Notes under the pieces: model-generated
The model's database searches: none
What the model was told of the DNA's origin: nothing
The model's input: the letters and a program-made list of their open reading frames with translations, nothing else
Part shown: positions 25,564 through 34,425 of the stretch, in pieces
Numbering within the stretch: position 1 is the stretch's first letter
Layout: every line of letters begins with the position of its first letter
Translations under genes and position numbers: made by a program
Assembly: GCA_937874965.1 (NCBI GenBank)
Contig: CALNCD010000068.1
Location: 1-64,000 of the forward strand
Direction of reading: 5' to 3'
DNA: 64,000 nucleotides
Origin: an uncultured Erysipelotrichaceae bacterium
Lineage (GTDB): Bacteria > Bacillota_I > Bacilli_A > Erysipelotrichales > Erysipelotrichaceae

Positions 25564-26085
25564 ATGAAAGCATACATATTCCACGGTTCAACCCCTCATG
25601 CAACAGCTGATAAATTCTGGTATTCATGGCTTGCACAGCAACTTAACGCCAGAAGCATTAAGGCGAAAGTCATCGATTTACCAAGACTTTCCAGGCAGAC
25701 GTTGGAAGAAACCCTGGATGAAATCAGATTGATGAACTTGGTCATTGACAGCGAAACCATCTTTATCGGCCATTCAGCTGGTGCAAATTTACTGTTGACA
25801 CTGCTTGAAAACGTCAAGACACCGATTTCCAAATCACTTTTTATTGCCGGTTTCAGCAAACCCACCACGACCAAGGAACCAACATTAAAGGAAATCTATG
25901 CCTTTGAACGCATAAAAGCCAACTGCAAGGACTTCATCTTTGTCAATTCTTTCAATGACCCTTTTGGTTGCGGCTTTGAACAAGGGAAAGCATTATTCGA
26001 TCAGCTCGGGGGAACAATGCTTGCCGATAACGGCAAGCATTATACCAAGAAGGAATATCCTCTTTTCCTTAAGCTTGTTCTTTGA
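25564..26085 (+). CDS. RBBP9/YdeN-family serine hydrolase
   Basis: Small alpha/beta hydrolase of 173 residues. The nucleophile elbow is GHSAG (69-73). The acid is probably in FNDPFG and the catalytic histidine in NGKHYTKKEYP near the end, as in the RBBP9/YdeN group. Natural substrate unknown. Divergent from the WYL regulator, which probably controls it. Confidence 0.88.
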   Translation: MKAYIFHGSTPHATADKFWYSWLAQQLNARSIKAKVIDLPRLSRQTLEETLDEIRLMNLVIDSETIFIGHSAGANLLLTLLENVKTPISKSLFIAGFSKPTTTKEPTLKEIYAFERIKANCKDFIFVNSFNDPFGCGFEQGKALFDQLGGTMLADNGKHYTKKEYPLFLKLVL

Positions 26086-26212
26086 GAAAATCCGTACTTC
26101 TATAGCAACTCAATTTATGCCTTGGTCTGTTCAAAAAAGTTCTGTCTCATTTGCAGCTGTCCGCTGCCTTGATACAGAACTTTATTTAAGCTTCTACCCA
26201 TTACACCGGACC

Positions 26213-26659
26213 TCAATCATTCTTCTCGCTTGCCAGGTCCTTAATTCTCTTCATTCGAGCATTCCATTGTTCTCGTTCAATTTCCCGTTCCCGTTTGGTA
26301 AGTTCATCATAGGAGCTGATATAATCGGAATTCTGGATATTCCGCTCGGGCTCCGCTTTCTGCTCGGGAAGTGATTCAGTGCGTACAGGAGACTGAACCG
26401 GCTGTGCTTGCATCTTCAGAGGCTCATGCTCTTTCTCATGAACCATATCAAAGGAAACCTGGGTAATCTTCTTAACGGGTTCCTTTTTCTGTTCTGCTTC
26501 CTTGCCTTCTTTAAAGAAAACAAAGAAACCCTTTATGGTCCCGCCATAGATATTCTCGGCTTGTGATCGGTCTTCAATAATCTGAATGATGTCGAGATTT
26601 GCGATTAAGCTGTTCATCAGGTCTACCTGATCAACCTTTATATACTTGACTTTATTCAT
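26213..26659 (-). CDS. Unknown protein with charged C-terminal half
   Basis: Not recognised. 148 residues: an ordered N-terminal half (MNKVKYIKVDQVDLMNSLIA, NIYGGTIKGFFVFFKEG), a Pro/Gln/Glu-rich linker (KMQAQPVQSPVRTESLPEQK) and a charged helical end (YDELTKREREIEREQWNARM). No signal peptide or membrane segment. GAGAGGA lies 6 nt before ATG 26659, which falls inside the last codons of the broken tcdA-like gene, so the two were co-translated. Downstream of the mutS-mutL-miaA operon. Confidence 0.7.
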   Translation of the reverse strand: MNKVKYIKVDQVDLMNSLIANLDIIQIIEDRSQAENIYGGTIKGFFVFFKEGKEAEQKKEPVKKITQVSFDMVHEKEHEPLKMQAQPVQSPVRTESLPEQKAEPERNIQNSDYISSYDELTKREREIEREQWNARMKRIKDLASEKND

Positions 26660-27369
26660 GATGATCCTCTCTTCCCAACAATTGTCGCACACAATAGGAG
26701 GCCGCCGCAAGTCCGGCTGCGTTCGGTACAAAAGGTGTTGATCCTGGAGGCTGCTGGCTTTTACGGGTCATGCCGTTTACATGAATAATCGTGGATTGCT
26801 TTTTCGGAATTTCCCGTGAATAAACAACATCTATATCCTTGAACTTCATTGATCTCTGAAGTTCCCGAAGAACCCGCGCAAGCGGATCTTCAATCGTCCT
26901 GGAGAGTTTTCTGATTTCAATCTGGGTCGGATCAAAGCGATTCCCCATACCCATGACACTGATAATCGGTATCTGCTTTTGCTGAGCTGTCTGGATTAAG
27001 AGGGCTTTTGCTGTAATCGTATCAATCGCGTCAATAATTGCATCAGGGTGAAATGCCATTAAATCATCGAGAGTCGCCTGATTCAGGAAACAATCCATCA
27101 GCTCTATCTCAGCGTCCGGATTTATCGCAAGCAATCTCTCTTTCATCACTACCGTTTTCTTGATCCCCACAGATGACTGAAGGGCATGGAGCTGCCGATT
27201 GATATTGGTTTTGGAAACAACATCAAAATCCATTAGAATCAGGTTTGACAGTCCAAACCGCGTCAATGATTCAGCCTAAACCGATAACTGCCACTTTTTT
27301 CAGATACAGCGGATTCAACTGCCGTTCATCAATGACCAGGGCAATACGTTCTAATTCTTCTCTAACCAT
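26652..27369 (-). pseudogene. tcdA: TcdA-like ThiF-family gene broken in the ATP loop
   Basis: tRNA threonylcarbamoyladenosine dehydratase family (makes cyclic t6A). The N-terminal piece, 27369-27271, reads MVREELERIALVIDERQLNP, LYLKKVAVIGLG and then stops. The C-terminal piece, 27266-26652, continues with TRFGLSNLILMDFDVVSKTN, INRQL and the rest of the family, ending GREDHHE. Intact homologs read GLGGVGSYxxEALxRxG across the gap. The sequence here lacks the middle of that glycine-rich ATP loop, consistent with a deletion of about 20 bases that also shifts the frame. The start overlaps the end of miaA. A sequencing or assembly error is possible. Confidence 0.75.
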
Positions 27370-28253
27370 GCTTCAATCTCTTTCTCCAGGAATTCCACTG
27401 TCATTTCATTCATATCAACCCACTGGCCATCACTTTGATGCTTAAACCAGGTTATCTGACGTTTGGCGAAATTCCGGGTGTTTTTCTGAATCAATTCAAT
27501 GAGCGCTTCCAGATTGTACTCCCCAGCAAAATAACCTTGGAATTCTCGATAACCGATGGCCTGCATACTCTGCAGATGCCAGTCCTCGTCCTTTCGGATC
27601 AATCCGCGGACTTCTGCTTCCAGACCCCTATCGATCATTGTCCGGACCCGCTGATTGATCGATTGGTAAAGAACAGACCGTTCATGGCTAAAGATCAACG
27701 TATAATCGTCGTAGCATTTCTGCGGTTCAGGCTGAGGTTCAATGTGTCCATCTGCCTGTTGGCTTTCATACCGGATCAAAGCCCGAAGCAGCCGTTTGCG
27801 ATTGTTGATATGGATTACGTTTGCTGCCTCGCGATCCTCGTCGCATAACTTCTGATACAACTGCTCATTGGAGAGCGCATCCAGATGTTCTGTAGAGCGT
27901 GGTTCTTCATCCTTAAGCGGGTAATCCCAAAGCAATGCCCGAATATAAAGCCCGGTTCCCCCGACGATAATGGGCAGCTTCCCGCGCTCACTGATGGATT
28001 CAATCAAGGCTTTGGCATCCTGCTGAAACGCTTTGACACTGTACTTCTCCCGATAACTCAGCGTATCGATCAGATGGTGGGGGATTCCCTCTTGCTCGTG
28101 CGGGAGAATCTTGGCACTGCCGATTGTGCATTCCCGATACACGGCCACTGAGTCCGCGCTGATTATTTCACCATTGAACCGCTTTGCCATCTGAATCGCA
28201 GCCGAACTTTTCCCAGTCGCAGTCATCCCGCTGATTACAAGCACTTTTCTCAT
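27351..28253 (-). CDS. miaA: tRNA dimethylallyltransferase MiaA
   Basis: Adds a dimethylallyl group to A37 of tRNAs that read UNN codons. 300 residues: P-loop SGMTATGKSSAA, ISADSVAVYRECTIGSAK, GGTGLYIRALLWDYPL and AIGYREFQGYF. Its ATG overlaps the mutL stop by 4 nt (ATGA). The order mutS-mutL-miaA is common in Firmicutes. Next door is a second tRNA A37 gene, tcdA-like, which is broken. Confidence 0.96.
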   Translation of the reverse strand: MRKVLVISGMTATGKSSAAIQMAKRFNGEIISADSVAVYRECTIGSAKILPHEQEGIPHHLIDTLSYREKYSVKAFQQDAKALIESISERGKLPIIVGGTGLYIRALLWDYPLKDEEPRSTEHLDALSNEQLYQKLCDEDREAANVIHINNRKRLLRALIRYESQQADGHIEPQPEPQKCYDDYTLIFSHERSVLYQSINQRVRTMIDRGLEAEVRGLIRKDEDWHLQSMQAIGYREFQGYFAGEYNLEALIELIQKNTRNFAKRQITWFKHQSDGQWVDMNEMTVEFLEKEIEAWLEKN

Positions 28254-30049
28254 CGCAGGAAGGTTTTCTCCAGATCCTTCTCAGCCAGCAGCATGAATGT
28301 CGGCCGGCCATGAGGACAATTATAAGGCTGTTCACACAACGACAGGTCATGGACAAGTTTTTCCATCTCTGCCTGGCTGAGATGCTGATTGAAACGAATT
28401 GAGCTATGGCAGGCTAAGGTCGCAATGACCAGACGCCGGAACGACTCCAGGGATTGATGCTGATCACTTTGAAAACGTTCCATAATCTCCTCAAAGGTCT
28501 CCTTCAGATCCGTGTCTTTCATCCATAGCGGAACTTCCCTCAGGATCACTTGATCTGTACTGAGAGCCTCAACCTGAACGTCGAACCGTTCCAGAAGCTC
28601 ATTGAATGCATCTATCTGCTGGACAATCTGTGCATGACCATCAAAAACCAAAGGAATCAATAATGTCTGGCGATCACTGGGCTTATCCAGCAAAAGATGC
28701 TGATAATATTCATAGCGGATTCGCTCCATCGATGCATGCTGATCAAAAATATAGAGACCTTGAGGTGATTCCCCGAGAATGTACTTGCCATGCATTTGAG
28801 CCAATACCCGGATTGAACTCAGCTCAGAATTCGGCTGAACAGGCGCCTCAGCAACAGCAGGTTCCTGGATAAGCGCCGGTTCAGGTTCGCTGGTCTGCAT
28901 CGGTTGCGGCCGATATGAAAAAGCCGGTTCTTCCCGTTCTTCTTTTCTCGCAGCTGCTTTTGAAATGAATGGTGATGATTGCGGTTCCTGAACCAAGGTT
29001 TCGAGACTTTCCTGCTGGTAATAGATTGTCTTCTCCAAGGTTTTTTCCGGTAAGGTATTCGCCCTCATCTGGTCTGCCAATGTTTTCTCCAACGATGCCA
29101 CAATCAATTCAATCAGCTGCTTCTCTTTCGAAAGACGGACTTCCCATTTGCTGGGGTGAACGTTGACATCAACCAGCTGTTCATCCAAATCAATATTCAA
29201 AACGACAATGGGATAGCGGTCACTGGGAATATGACGCTTATACCCCTCTTTGATGGCATTCTGAAGCTTCGGATAACGAATCATGCGATGATTGATAAAA
29301 GTGGTGATACTGTAGCGGGTGGATCGGGTGAATTGCGGCAAGACCATGACACCGCTCAGCTTGAAATCATAGTCTTCCCCTGTTATCAGGATAGCTTTGC
29401 GGGCAATCTCATTCCCGTAAATCAAATACATCAGTTCAATCATATCCCCGTTTCCGCTGCTTTGGAAAACCGGTTTCTGATCCACATACAGTGTAAAGGC
29501 AATGTCAGGATATCCCAATGCAAACTTCTGAACAACATCCAGGATCAGCGAGCTTTCATACTGAACACTGCGAAGATGCTTCAGGCGTGCCGGAGTCCTC
29601 TGAAACAGGTCCTGTACCCGGATAGTCGTCCCTTGATTCGCCGGGCTCTTCTTGGCTTCCTGTAATTGACCGAAAGCAATGGTCACCTGCGTTGAATCCG
29701 TACCGTCATTGGTCAGGCAGACTGTTTTGCTGACCGAAGCAATTGAGGGCAGAGCTTCCCCGCGGAACCCCAGAGAGTGGATATGCCAAAGATCCTGCTC
29801 CAGCGAAATCTTGCTGGTTGAATGGCGATTGAAAGCAAAGACAGCGTCCTGGCTATCCATACCGCTGCCATTATCACTCACCTCAATCAGCTGAGTTCCG
29901 CCTTCAATGATCCGGATGCCGATTCGATCTGCATGGGCATCAATCGAATTCTCCACCAATTCCTTGACCACGCCCATCGGCCTCTCAACCACTTCACCAG
30001 CGGCAATCATGTTTGTCAAATGCTCATTCAGTTTCTGTATTTTCGCCAT
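28250..30049 (-). CDS. mutL: DNA mismatch repair protein MutL
   Basis: Matchmaker and endonuclease of mismatch repair. 599 residues: N-terminal GHKL ATPase (AAGEVVERPMGVVKELVENS with the catalytic Glu, NGSGMD, RHSTSKI, SLGFRGEALPSI), a Pro/Glu-rich linker around residues 340-400, and a C-terminal dimerisation domain with FDQHASMERIRYE (the DQHA-type endonuclease motif) and ACHSSIRFNQ. GAGGAGG precedes ATG 30049. The start overlaps mutS by 26 nt. Confidence 0.97.
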   Translation of the reverse strand: MAKIQKLNEHLTNMIAAGEVVERPMGVVKELVENSIDAHADRIGIRIIEGGTQLIEVSDNGSGMDSQDAVFAFNRHSTSKISLEQDLWHIHSLGFRGEALPSIASVSKTVCLTNDGTDSTQVTIAFGQLQEAKKSPANQGTTIRVQDLFQRTPARLKHLRSVQYESSLILDVVQKFALGYPDIAFTLYVDQKPVFQSSGNGDMIELMYLIYGNEIARKAILITGEDYDFKLSGVMVLPQFTRSTRYSITTFINHRMIRYPKLQNAIKEGYKRHIPSDRYPIVVLNIDLDEQLVDVNVHPSKWEVRLSKEKQLIELIVASLEKTLADQMRANTLPEKTLEKTIYYQQESLETLVQEPQSSPFISKAAARKEEREEPAFSYRPQPMQTSEPEPALIQEPAVAEAPVQPNSELSSIRVLAQMHGKYILGESPQGLYIFDQHASMERIRYEYYQHLLLDKPSDRQTLLIPLVFDGHAQIVQQIDAFNELLERFDVQVEALSTDQVILREVPLWMKDTDLKETFEEIMERFQSDQHQSLESFRRLVIATLACHSSIRFNQHLSQAEMEKLVHDLSLCEQPYNCPHGRPTFMLLAEKDLEKTFLR

Positions 30050-32567
30050 ACTCCTCCTCATGCTCCAAGATTGTCTTGATCTGATCCAGAAGACTCATTG
30101 CCTGCAGAGGTGTCATCTGATTGACATCCACCTGGCTCAGAATCTCTTTCGCTTTCAGATATCCTGTCGGTTCAATCTTCATTTTGATAATTGTTTGATT
30201 CATATTGATCGAGTGCTTGCTTTCTTCAAACATCACCAGCAAATCACTCGCCCGTTCAATGACACTGCGAGGCAAATGCGCCAATCGTGCGACATTTATC
30301 CCATACGATTTATCGGCTTTTCCTGGAAGAACCTTATACAGGAAGGTCACTGTCGTATTCTCCTCATGAACTTCCACATGAATATTCGCAATTGAATCAT
30401 TCTCTTCTGCCATTGACGTCAATTCATGATAATGGGTTGAAAAGATCGTCTTGGCTTTAATCACTGTCGCGACATACTCGATAATTGCTTTCGCAAGGGC
30501 CATTCCGTCATATGTGGAGGTTCCCCGGCCGATCTCGTCAAAAAGAATCAATGATTTTGATGTTGCCTTCTCCAGAGCACTCTGTGCTTCACTCATTTCA
30601 ACCATGAACGTGGATTGTCCCATCAGGATATCATCACTGGCTCCCATACGGGTGAAAATCTGATCCAGAATCGGCAGATCTGCTCTTTGGGCAGGAACAC
30701 TGCAGCCTATCTGCGCCATGATGCAGATTAAAGCAACCATCCGCATATATGTGCTTTTACCGCCCATATTGGGCCCCGTCAAAATATAGACGAGATTCTG
30801 GTCCTTCATATCAATGCTGTTGGCAATGTACTGATTGGAGGCAGGACTGTTTTCAAGGATAGGATGACGGCCTTCCTGGATACAGAGTTCATTCTCGGTA
30901 TTGAACGAAGGCACAACATACCCATGACGATGGGAAATCTGAGCCAGTGCTCCTATCGCATCAAGATAAGCAATATTGGCAGCACAGTTCACCAGCATCT
31001 GATGATGAGTATTGATCAGATCCAGATATTGTTTGAAAAGCGCTTCTTCGATTTCAATGACCTGGTCTGCTGCTGCATTGAGCTTTACTTCCCATTGCTG
31101 GAGTTCTTCACTGATGAAACGCTCACCGGTCGTCAAGGTTTGCTTGCGGATAAACCCGAAATCATCCCTGACCTGAGAGAGCGCCCCTTTGGAAATCTCG
31201 ATGTAATAGCCAAAAGCCCGGGTATACCCGATTTTCAAGTTCTTGATACCTGTTTTTTCCCGTTGCTGCTGTTCATACGCCAAGAGCCACGATTTCCCGT
31301 CATGCTGAATAGAACGCATCTCATCCAGCATTTCAGAAACATTGGATTTGAAGACATGGCCGTCTTTCACATTCAAAGGTGCCGATTCATCGAACGCCTG
31401 ATTCAGGATGGTTGCAAGGGTATCCAGTTCGGGAACACTGCGCAAGGAATGTGCATTGACATCATCCAGGATCTGAACAATGCTCTGATAATGAAACAAA
31501 GTAGCTTCCAGACGCAGAATATCCTGTGGGTTCACACTTCCGAAAGCGATCTTAGCCAGGATTTTCTCGACATCAAAGCATTGATCAAGAGACTTCTGGA
31601 TCTGAACAAGATCAAGGTAATTCTGGTTGAATGACTGGATGGCACTCTGCCGTTTCAGGATTTCGGAAGCATTGATCAAGGGATGAGTAACCCACTCCTT
31701 CAGAAGACGGGATCCCATGGCGGTATGGCTTTGATCCAGAAAAGAAAACAGGGTTGCCTTCCTGGTTTGAGTACGCGCAGGCTGAACCAGTTCCAGGTTC
31801 ACTTGAGTACTGTAGTCCATCACCATCGCGGATTGATCTTGAGAGAGAATCAACGGCTTCAAATGATTCAGATTCCGTTTCTGCGTTGTTTCCAGATAAC
31901 TGATCAGCAATGTTCCGGTTTCATTTAATCCCGGATTATCCGTGCTTAGCAATTGCGCTGCCAACGGAGCAACTTCATGCGCATGATGAAAACTGACGAC
32001 ACAGCCTGTCTTCGTTTCAATCTCTGCTCTCAAATCATCATCAATCCCTTGAACGACTAACTCTGAAACAGAATACTGCAGCAAGGTCTGCAGCAGAACT
32101 GTTTTTTCTTTACTGATAATATAGCCTTGAAGCGATCCACTGGTGATATCGCAAAACACTAAAGTGTACGAGATTAAATCATCACTCAACGCACCGATAA
32201 CCGTCGTCTGGTTTTCCATAGGACTCAAGGTTGTTCCCGGTGTCAGGATCTGGATGACTTCCCGCCGGACAATGCCCTTGGCTTGCTTGGGATCCTCCAT
32301 CTGTTCAGCAATTGCTACTTTATAGCCCTTAGCAATCAGTTTCTGAATATAGTTTGCCGCCGCATGGTAAGGAACCCCGCACATAGGTGCTTTCTGATTA
32401 TTGCCGCTGGAACGTCCGGTTAAAACCAAATCCAGTTCCTTGGATGCTATCTTCGCATCCTCAAAAAACAATTCATAGAAATCTCCCAGCCGATAGAAAA
32501 CCAGCGCATCCTCAACACTGTTTTTCACATCCATATACTGTTTCATCATTGGTGTTAGATTTTCCAT
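30024..32567 (-). CDS. mutS: DNA mismatch repair protein MutS
   Basis: Mismatch recognition ATPase, 847 residues. The N-terminal mismatch-binding region has RLGDFYELFFEDA (Phe-x-Glu motif), and the ATPase has Walker A GPNMGGKST, then FTRMGASDDI and LILFDEIGRGTSTYDG. First gene of mutS-mutL-miaA. A TATAAT on the minus strand at about 32600 is the likely -10. Confidence 0.97.
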   Translation of the reverse strand: MENLTPMMKQYMDVKNSVEDALVFYRLGDFYELFFEDAKIASKELDLVLTGRSSGNNQKAPMCGVPYHAAANYIQKLIAKGYKVAIAEQMEDPKQAKGIVRREVIQILTPGTTLSPMENQTTVIGALSDDLISYTLVFCDITSGSLQGYIISKEKTVLLQTLLQYSVSELVVQGIDDDLRAEIETKTGCVVSFHHAHEVAPLAAQLLSTDNPGLNETGTLLISYLETTQKRNLNHLKPLILSQDQSAMVMDYSTQVNLELVQPARTQTRKATLFSFLDQSHTAMGSRLLKEWVTHPLINASEILKRQSAIQSFNQNYLDLVQIQKSLDQCFDVEKILAKIAFGSVNPQDILRLEATLFHYQSIVQILDDVNAHSLRSVPELDTLATILNQAFDESAPLNVKDGHVFKSNVSEMLDEMRSIQHDGKSWLLAYEQQQREKTGIKNLKIGYTRAFGYYIEISKGALSQVRDDFGFIRKQTLTTGERFISEELQQWEVKLNAAADQVIEIEEALFKQYLDLINTHHQMLVNCAANIAYLDAIGALAQISHRHGYVVPSFNTENELCIQEGRHPILENSPASNQYIANSIDMKDQNLVYILTGPNMGGKSTYMRMVALICIMAQIGCSVPAQRADLPILDQIFTRMGASDDILMGQSTFMVEMSEAQSALEKATSKSLILFDEIGRGTSTYDGMALAKAIIEYVATVIKAKTIFSTHYHELTSMAEENDSIANIHVEVHEENTTVTFLYKVLPGKADKSYGINVARLAHLPRSVIERASDLLVMFEESKHSINMNQTIIKMKIEPTGYLKAKEILSQVDVNQMTPLQAMSLLDQIKTILEHEEEYGENTETE

Positions 32568-32717
32568 GAAGTCGCCTCAATTCTTTCATTATTATACAAT
32601 AAAAACAAGCTGAATGGATACGGGAACTCCGATGCGCGAATCAGAAAAACAGAAATGGACCGCATGTTTTCAAACCGTCTGCACCGACGCTGTGCATGAT
32701 ATTCATACATATGCTGA

Positions 32718-32753
32718 CAAAAAAAGCCTGACATCCGCTTGCAATGTCAAGGC
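32718..32753 (-). terminator. Terminator of znuCB
   Basis: Minus strand GCC(T)TGACAT, 9-nt loop, ATGTCAGGC, then seven T; one bulged T. Confidence 0.8.
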
Positions 32754-32767
32754 CTATGGGAAGATTC

Positions 32768-33571
32768 CTACGCTTTTATCCGTTTCATAACTCCCTTGAT
32801 GACCATCAGAACAACCAAGGTGACAATACCGACCATGACAATGCTTCCGCCTGATTTCACCCCCTGATAGAACGACAGCATCAGGCCGGCAATCATAAAG
32901 AATACACCGAACAAAGCAGAATACAGCACCACCTGCAGGTAACTCCGGCCAACGACAAGACTGCACGTGACCGGAATAACCATCAAAGAAGAAACAATGA
33001 GCGCTCCGACTGTCCTGGAAGCAAGAGAAACCACCAAAGCCGTCAATATTGTGAAAATCAGGTTTATCCATCCTGTTTTGATTCCCGAAAGTTTTGCTGC
33101 TTCCTCATCGAAAGCCATGAAAAATAAGGAACGGTAAAGAATTAGCGCAACACCGATAATCATGAAGGTTACAACAATCACCATGATAAATTCGAATGTT
33201 GTAATGGAGACGATACTTCCGAATAGAAAACTGTTGAAATTGGTGGCATTGCTGACAAATCCCAGGAGTACTGCCGCCAATCCTAGTCCAGCTGACGTAA
33301 TAATTGCGATGGAGAGCTCAGCATATCGTTCAAACCGTTTCCGTATAAATTCAATACTCAAGGCAGCGATCAGACTGATCAGCATTGCCCCTAGAATAGG
33401 ATTGAAGTTCAATAATAAGCCCACAAGTATTCCGGCCATCGACGCATGTGACAGGGCATCCCCGATCATGGACAAGCGTTTCAATACAACAGTGACTCCG
33501 ATAATCGGAACTGCGATAGCAAGCAATATTCCCACAATCAGCGCAATGCGCATAAACTCATACTGCAACAT
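32768..33571 (-). CDS. znuB: Zinc-type metal ABC transporter permease ZnuB
   Basis: Membrane subunit of a zinc/manganese ABC importer (ABC-3 family), about 267 residues and eight or nine helices. Family stretches include SMIGDALSHASMAGILVG and SRTVGALIVSSLMVIPVTCS. The start is chosen at 33571 (GGAG, 6-nt spacing); longer starts at 33583 and 33601 lie deeper in znuC. It overlaps znuC by 14 nt. No substrate-binding protein gene (znuA) is adjacent. Confidence 0.9.
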   Translation of the reverse strand: MLQYEFMRIALIVGILLAIAVPIIGVTVVLKRLSMIGDALSHASMAGILVGLLLNFNPILGAMLISLIAALSIEFIRKRFERYAELSIAIITSAGLGLAAVLLGFVSNATNFNSFLFGSIVSITTFEFIMVIVVTFMIIGVALILYRSLFFMAFDEEAAKLSGIKTGWINLIFTILTALVVSLASRTVGALIVSSLMVIPVTCSLVVGRSYLQVVLYSALFGVFFMIAGLMLSFYQGVKSGGSIVMVGIVTLVVLMVIKGVMKRIKA

Positions 33572-34250
33572 GGTTGTCTCCATGGTCGATCCGGACGGCA
33601 TGATGATCCTCGATCAGAATGGTATGGGTAATATTTTCACGCAGTTGTTCATCACTGTGTGTGATCAGCAGAACCGTCATTTGATTCTTTCGGTTCAATG
33701 TATGAAGAATTTCAAAAAGCTCATGGATCATCGGTGAATCAAGACCATTTGTCGGTTCATCAAGGAACAGGATTTTCGGGTTCAGAATCAGCTCACGCGC
33801 AATCAGAACCCGTTGCAGCTGACCGCCTGACAACTCAGAAATCATCCGTTTTGAAAAATCCTGCATATTCACTTGGGCCAATGCCGCCATAATTTTCTGA
33901 TGACGGGCTTGCCGTTTCGAAGCCGAGAATACTGTCTTCAGAGGAAGACCCACAACTTCATAGACAGAAGCAGGGAAACCGAAACTATGAGAGAGTCCTT
34001 TCTGAGCCACATACCCAAGCTGAGCATGCTGCGAGAACGAAGCAACCGCTTCACCCAAGACCGTAATTGAACCTGACTGTGTCTTTAAAAGACCAAGAAT
34101 CAATCTGATCAAAGTACTCTTCCCCGAACCATTTGCACCGGTGATGGCGAAAAAATCACCCTTCATAACCTGAAGGGAGACCTTATCCAAGACAAGATTG
34201 TTTCCATACGAAAACGAGACATCACGAACATCAATTACTGTTTTTTCCAT
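33558..34250 (-). CDS. znuC: Zinc-type metal ABC transporter ATPase ZnuC
   Basis: ATPase of the importer, 230 residues: Walker A GANGSGKST (39-47), Q-loop LGYVAQKG, signature LSGGQLQR, Walker B ILFLDEPTNGLD and switch LLITHSD. His-rich end (EDHHAVRIDHGDNH). The promoter places the transcript start at or next to the ATG, with no ribosome site, so the mRNA is probably leaderless. First gene of znuCB; the regulator is probably of the Fur/Zur class. Confidence 0.93.
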   Translation of the reverse strand: MEKTVIDVRDVSFSYGNNLVLDKVSLQVMKGDFFAITGANGSGKSTLIRLILGLLKTQSGSITVLGEAVASFSQHAQLGYVAQKGLSHSFGFPASVYEVVGLPLKTVFSASKRQARHQKIMAALAQVNMQDFSKRMISELSGGQLQRVLIARELILNPKILFLDEPTNGLDSPMIHELFEILHTLNRKNQMTVLLITHSDEQLRENITHTILIEDHHAVRIDHGDNHVAV

Positions 34251-34256
34251 AGTCAG

Positions 34257-34295
34257 AGTTTACCGCAATTTTTCGACAAATGCAAATGATTTGCA
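34257..34295 (-). promoter_or_regulatory. znuC promoter with overlapping Zur/Fur-like box
   Basis: Minus strand: -35 TTGCAT (34285-34280), 17-nt spacer, -10 TAAACT (34262-34257), then 6 nt to the ATG. TGCAAAT-C-ATTTGCA (34295-34281) is a perfect 7-1-7 palindrome of the kind bound by Fur, Zur and PerR proteins, and it covers the -35. This fits repression when zinc is sufficient. Confidence 0.65.
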
Positions 34296-34400
34296 GATAA
34301 AGACTTACAGGTCCGCTCTGAATCGAACAGCGCCAAAGTATTGCCGAGCTTCATTTCAGCTCTAAATCTGCTTTCCCATGGCTAGGAAGAGGACGTCCGG

Positions 34401-34425
34401 AAAAAAATAACCCTTGCGGGTTATT
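34401..34425 (-). terminator. Terminator of the PTS-like gene
   Basis: Minus strand AATAACCC-GCAA-GGGTTATT followed by a T run. Confidence 0.88.

Noticed and set aside
30864..31634. 256-codon plus-strand frame inside mutS
   Set aside because: Shadow of the mutS coding strand; no motif and MutS is intact.
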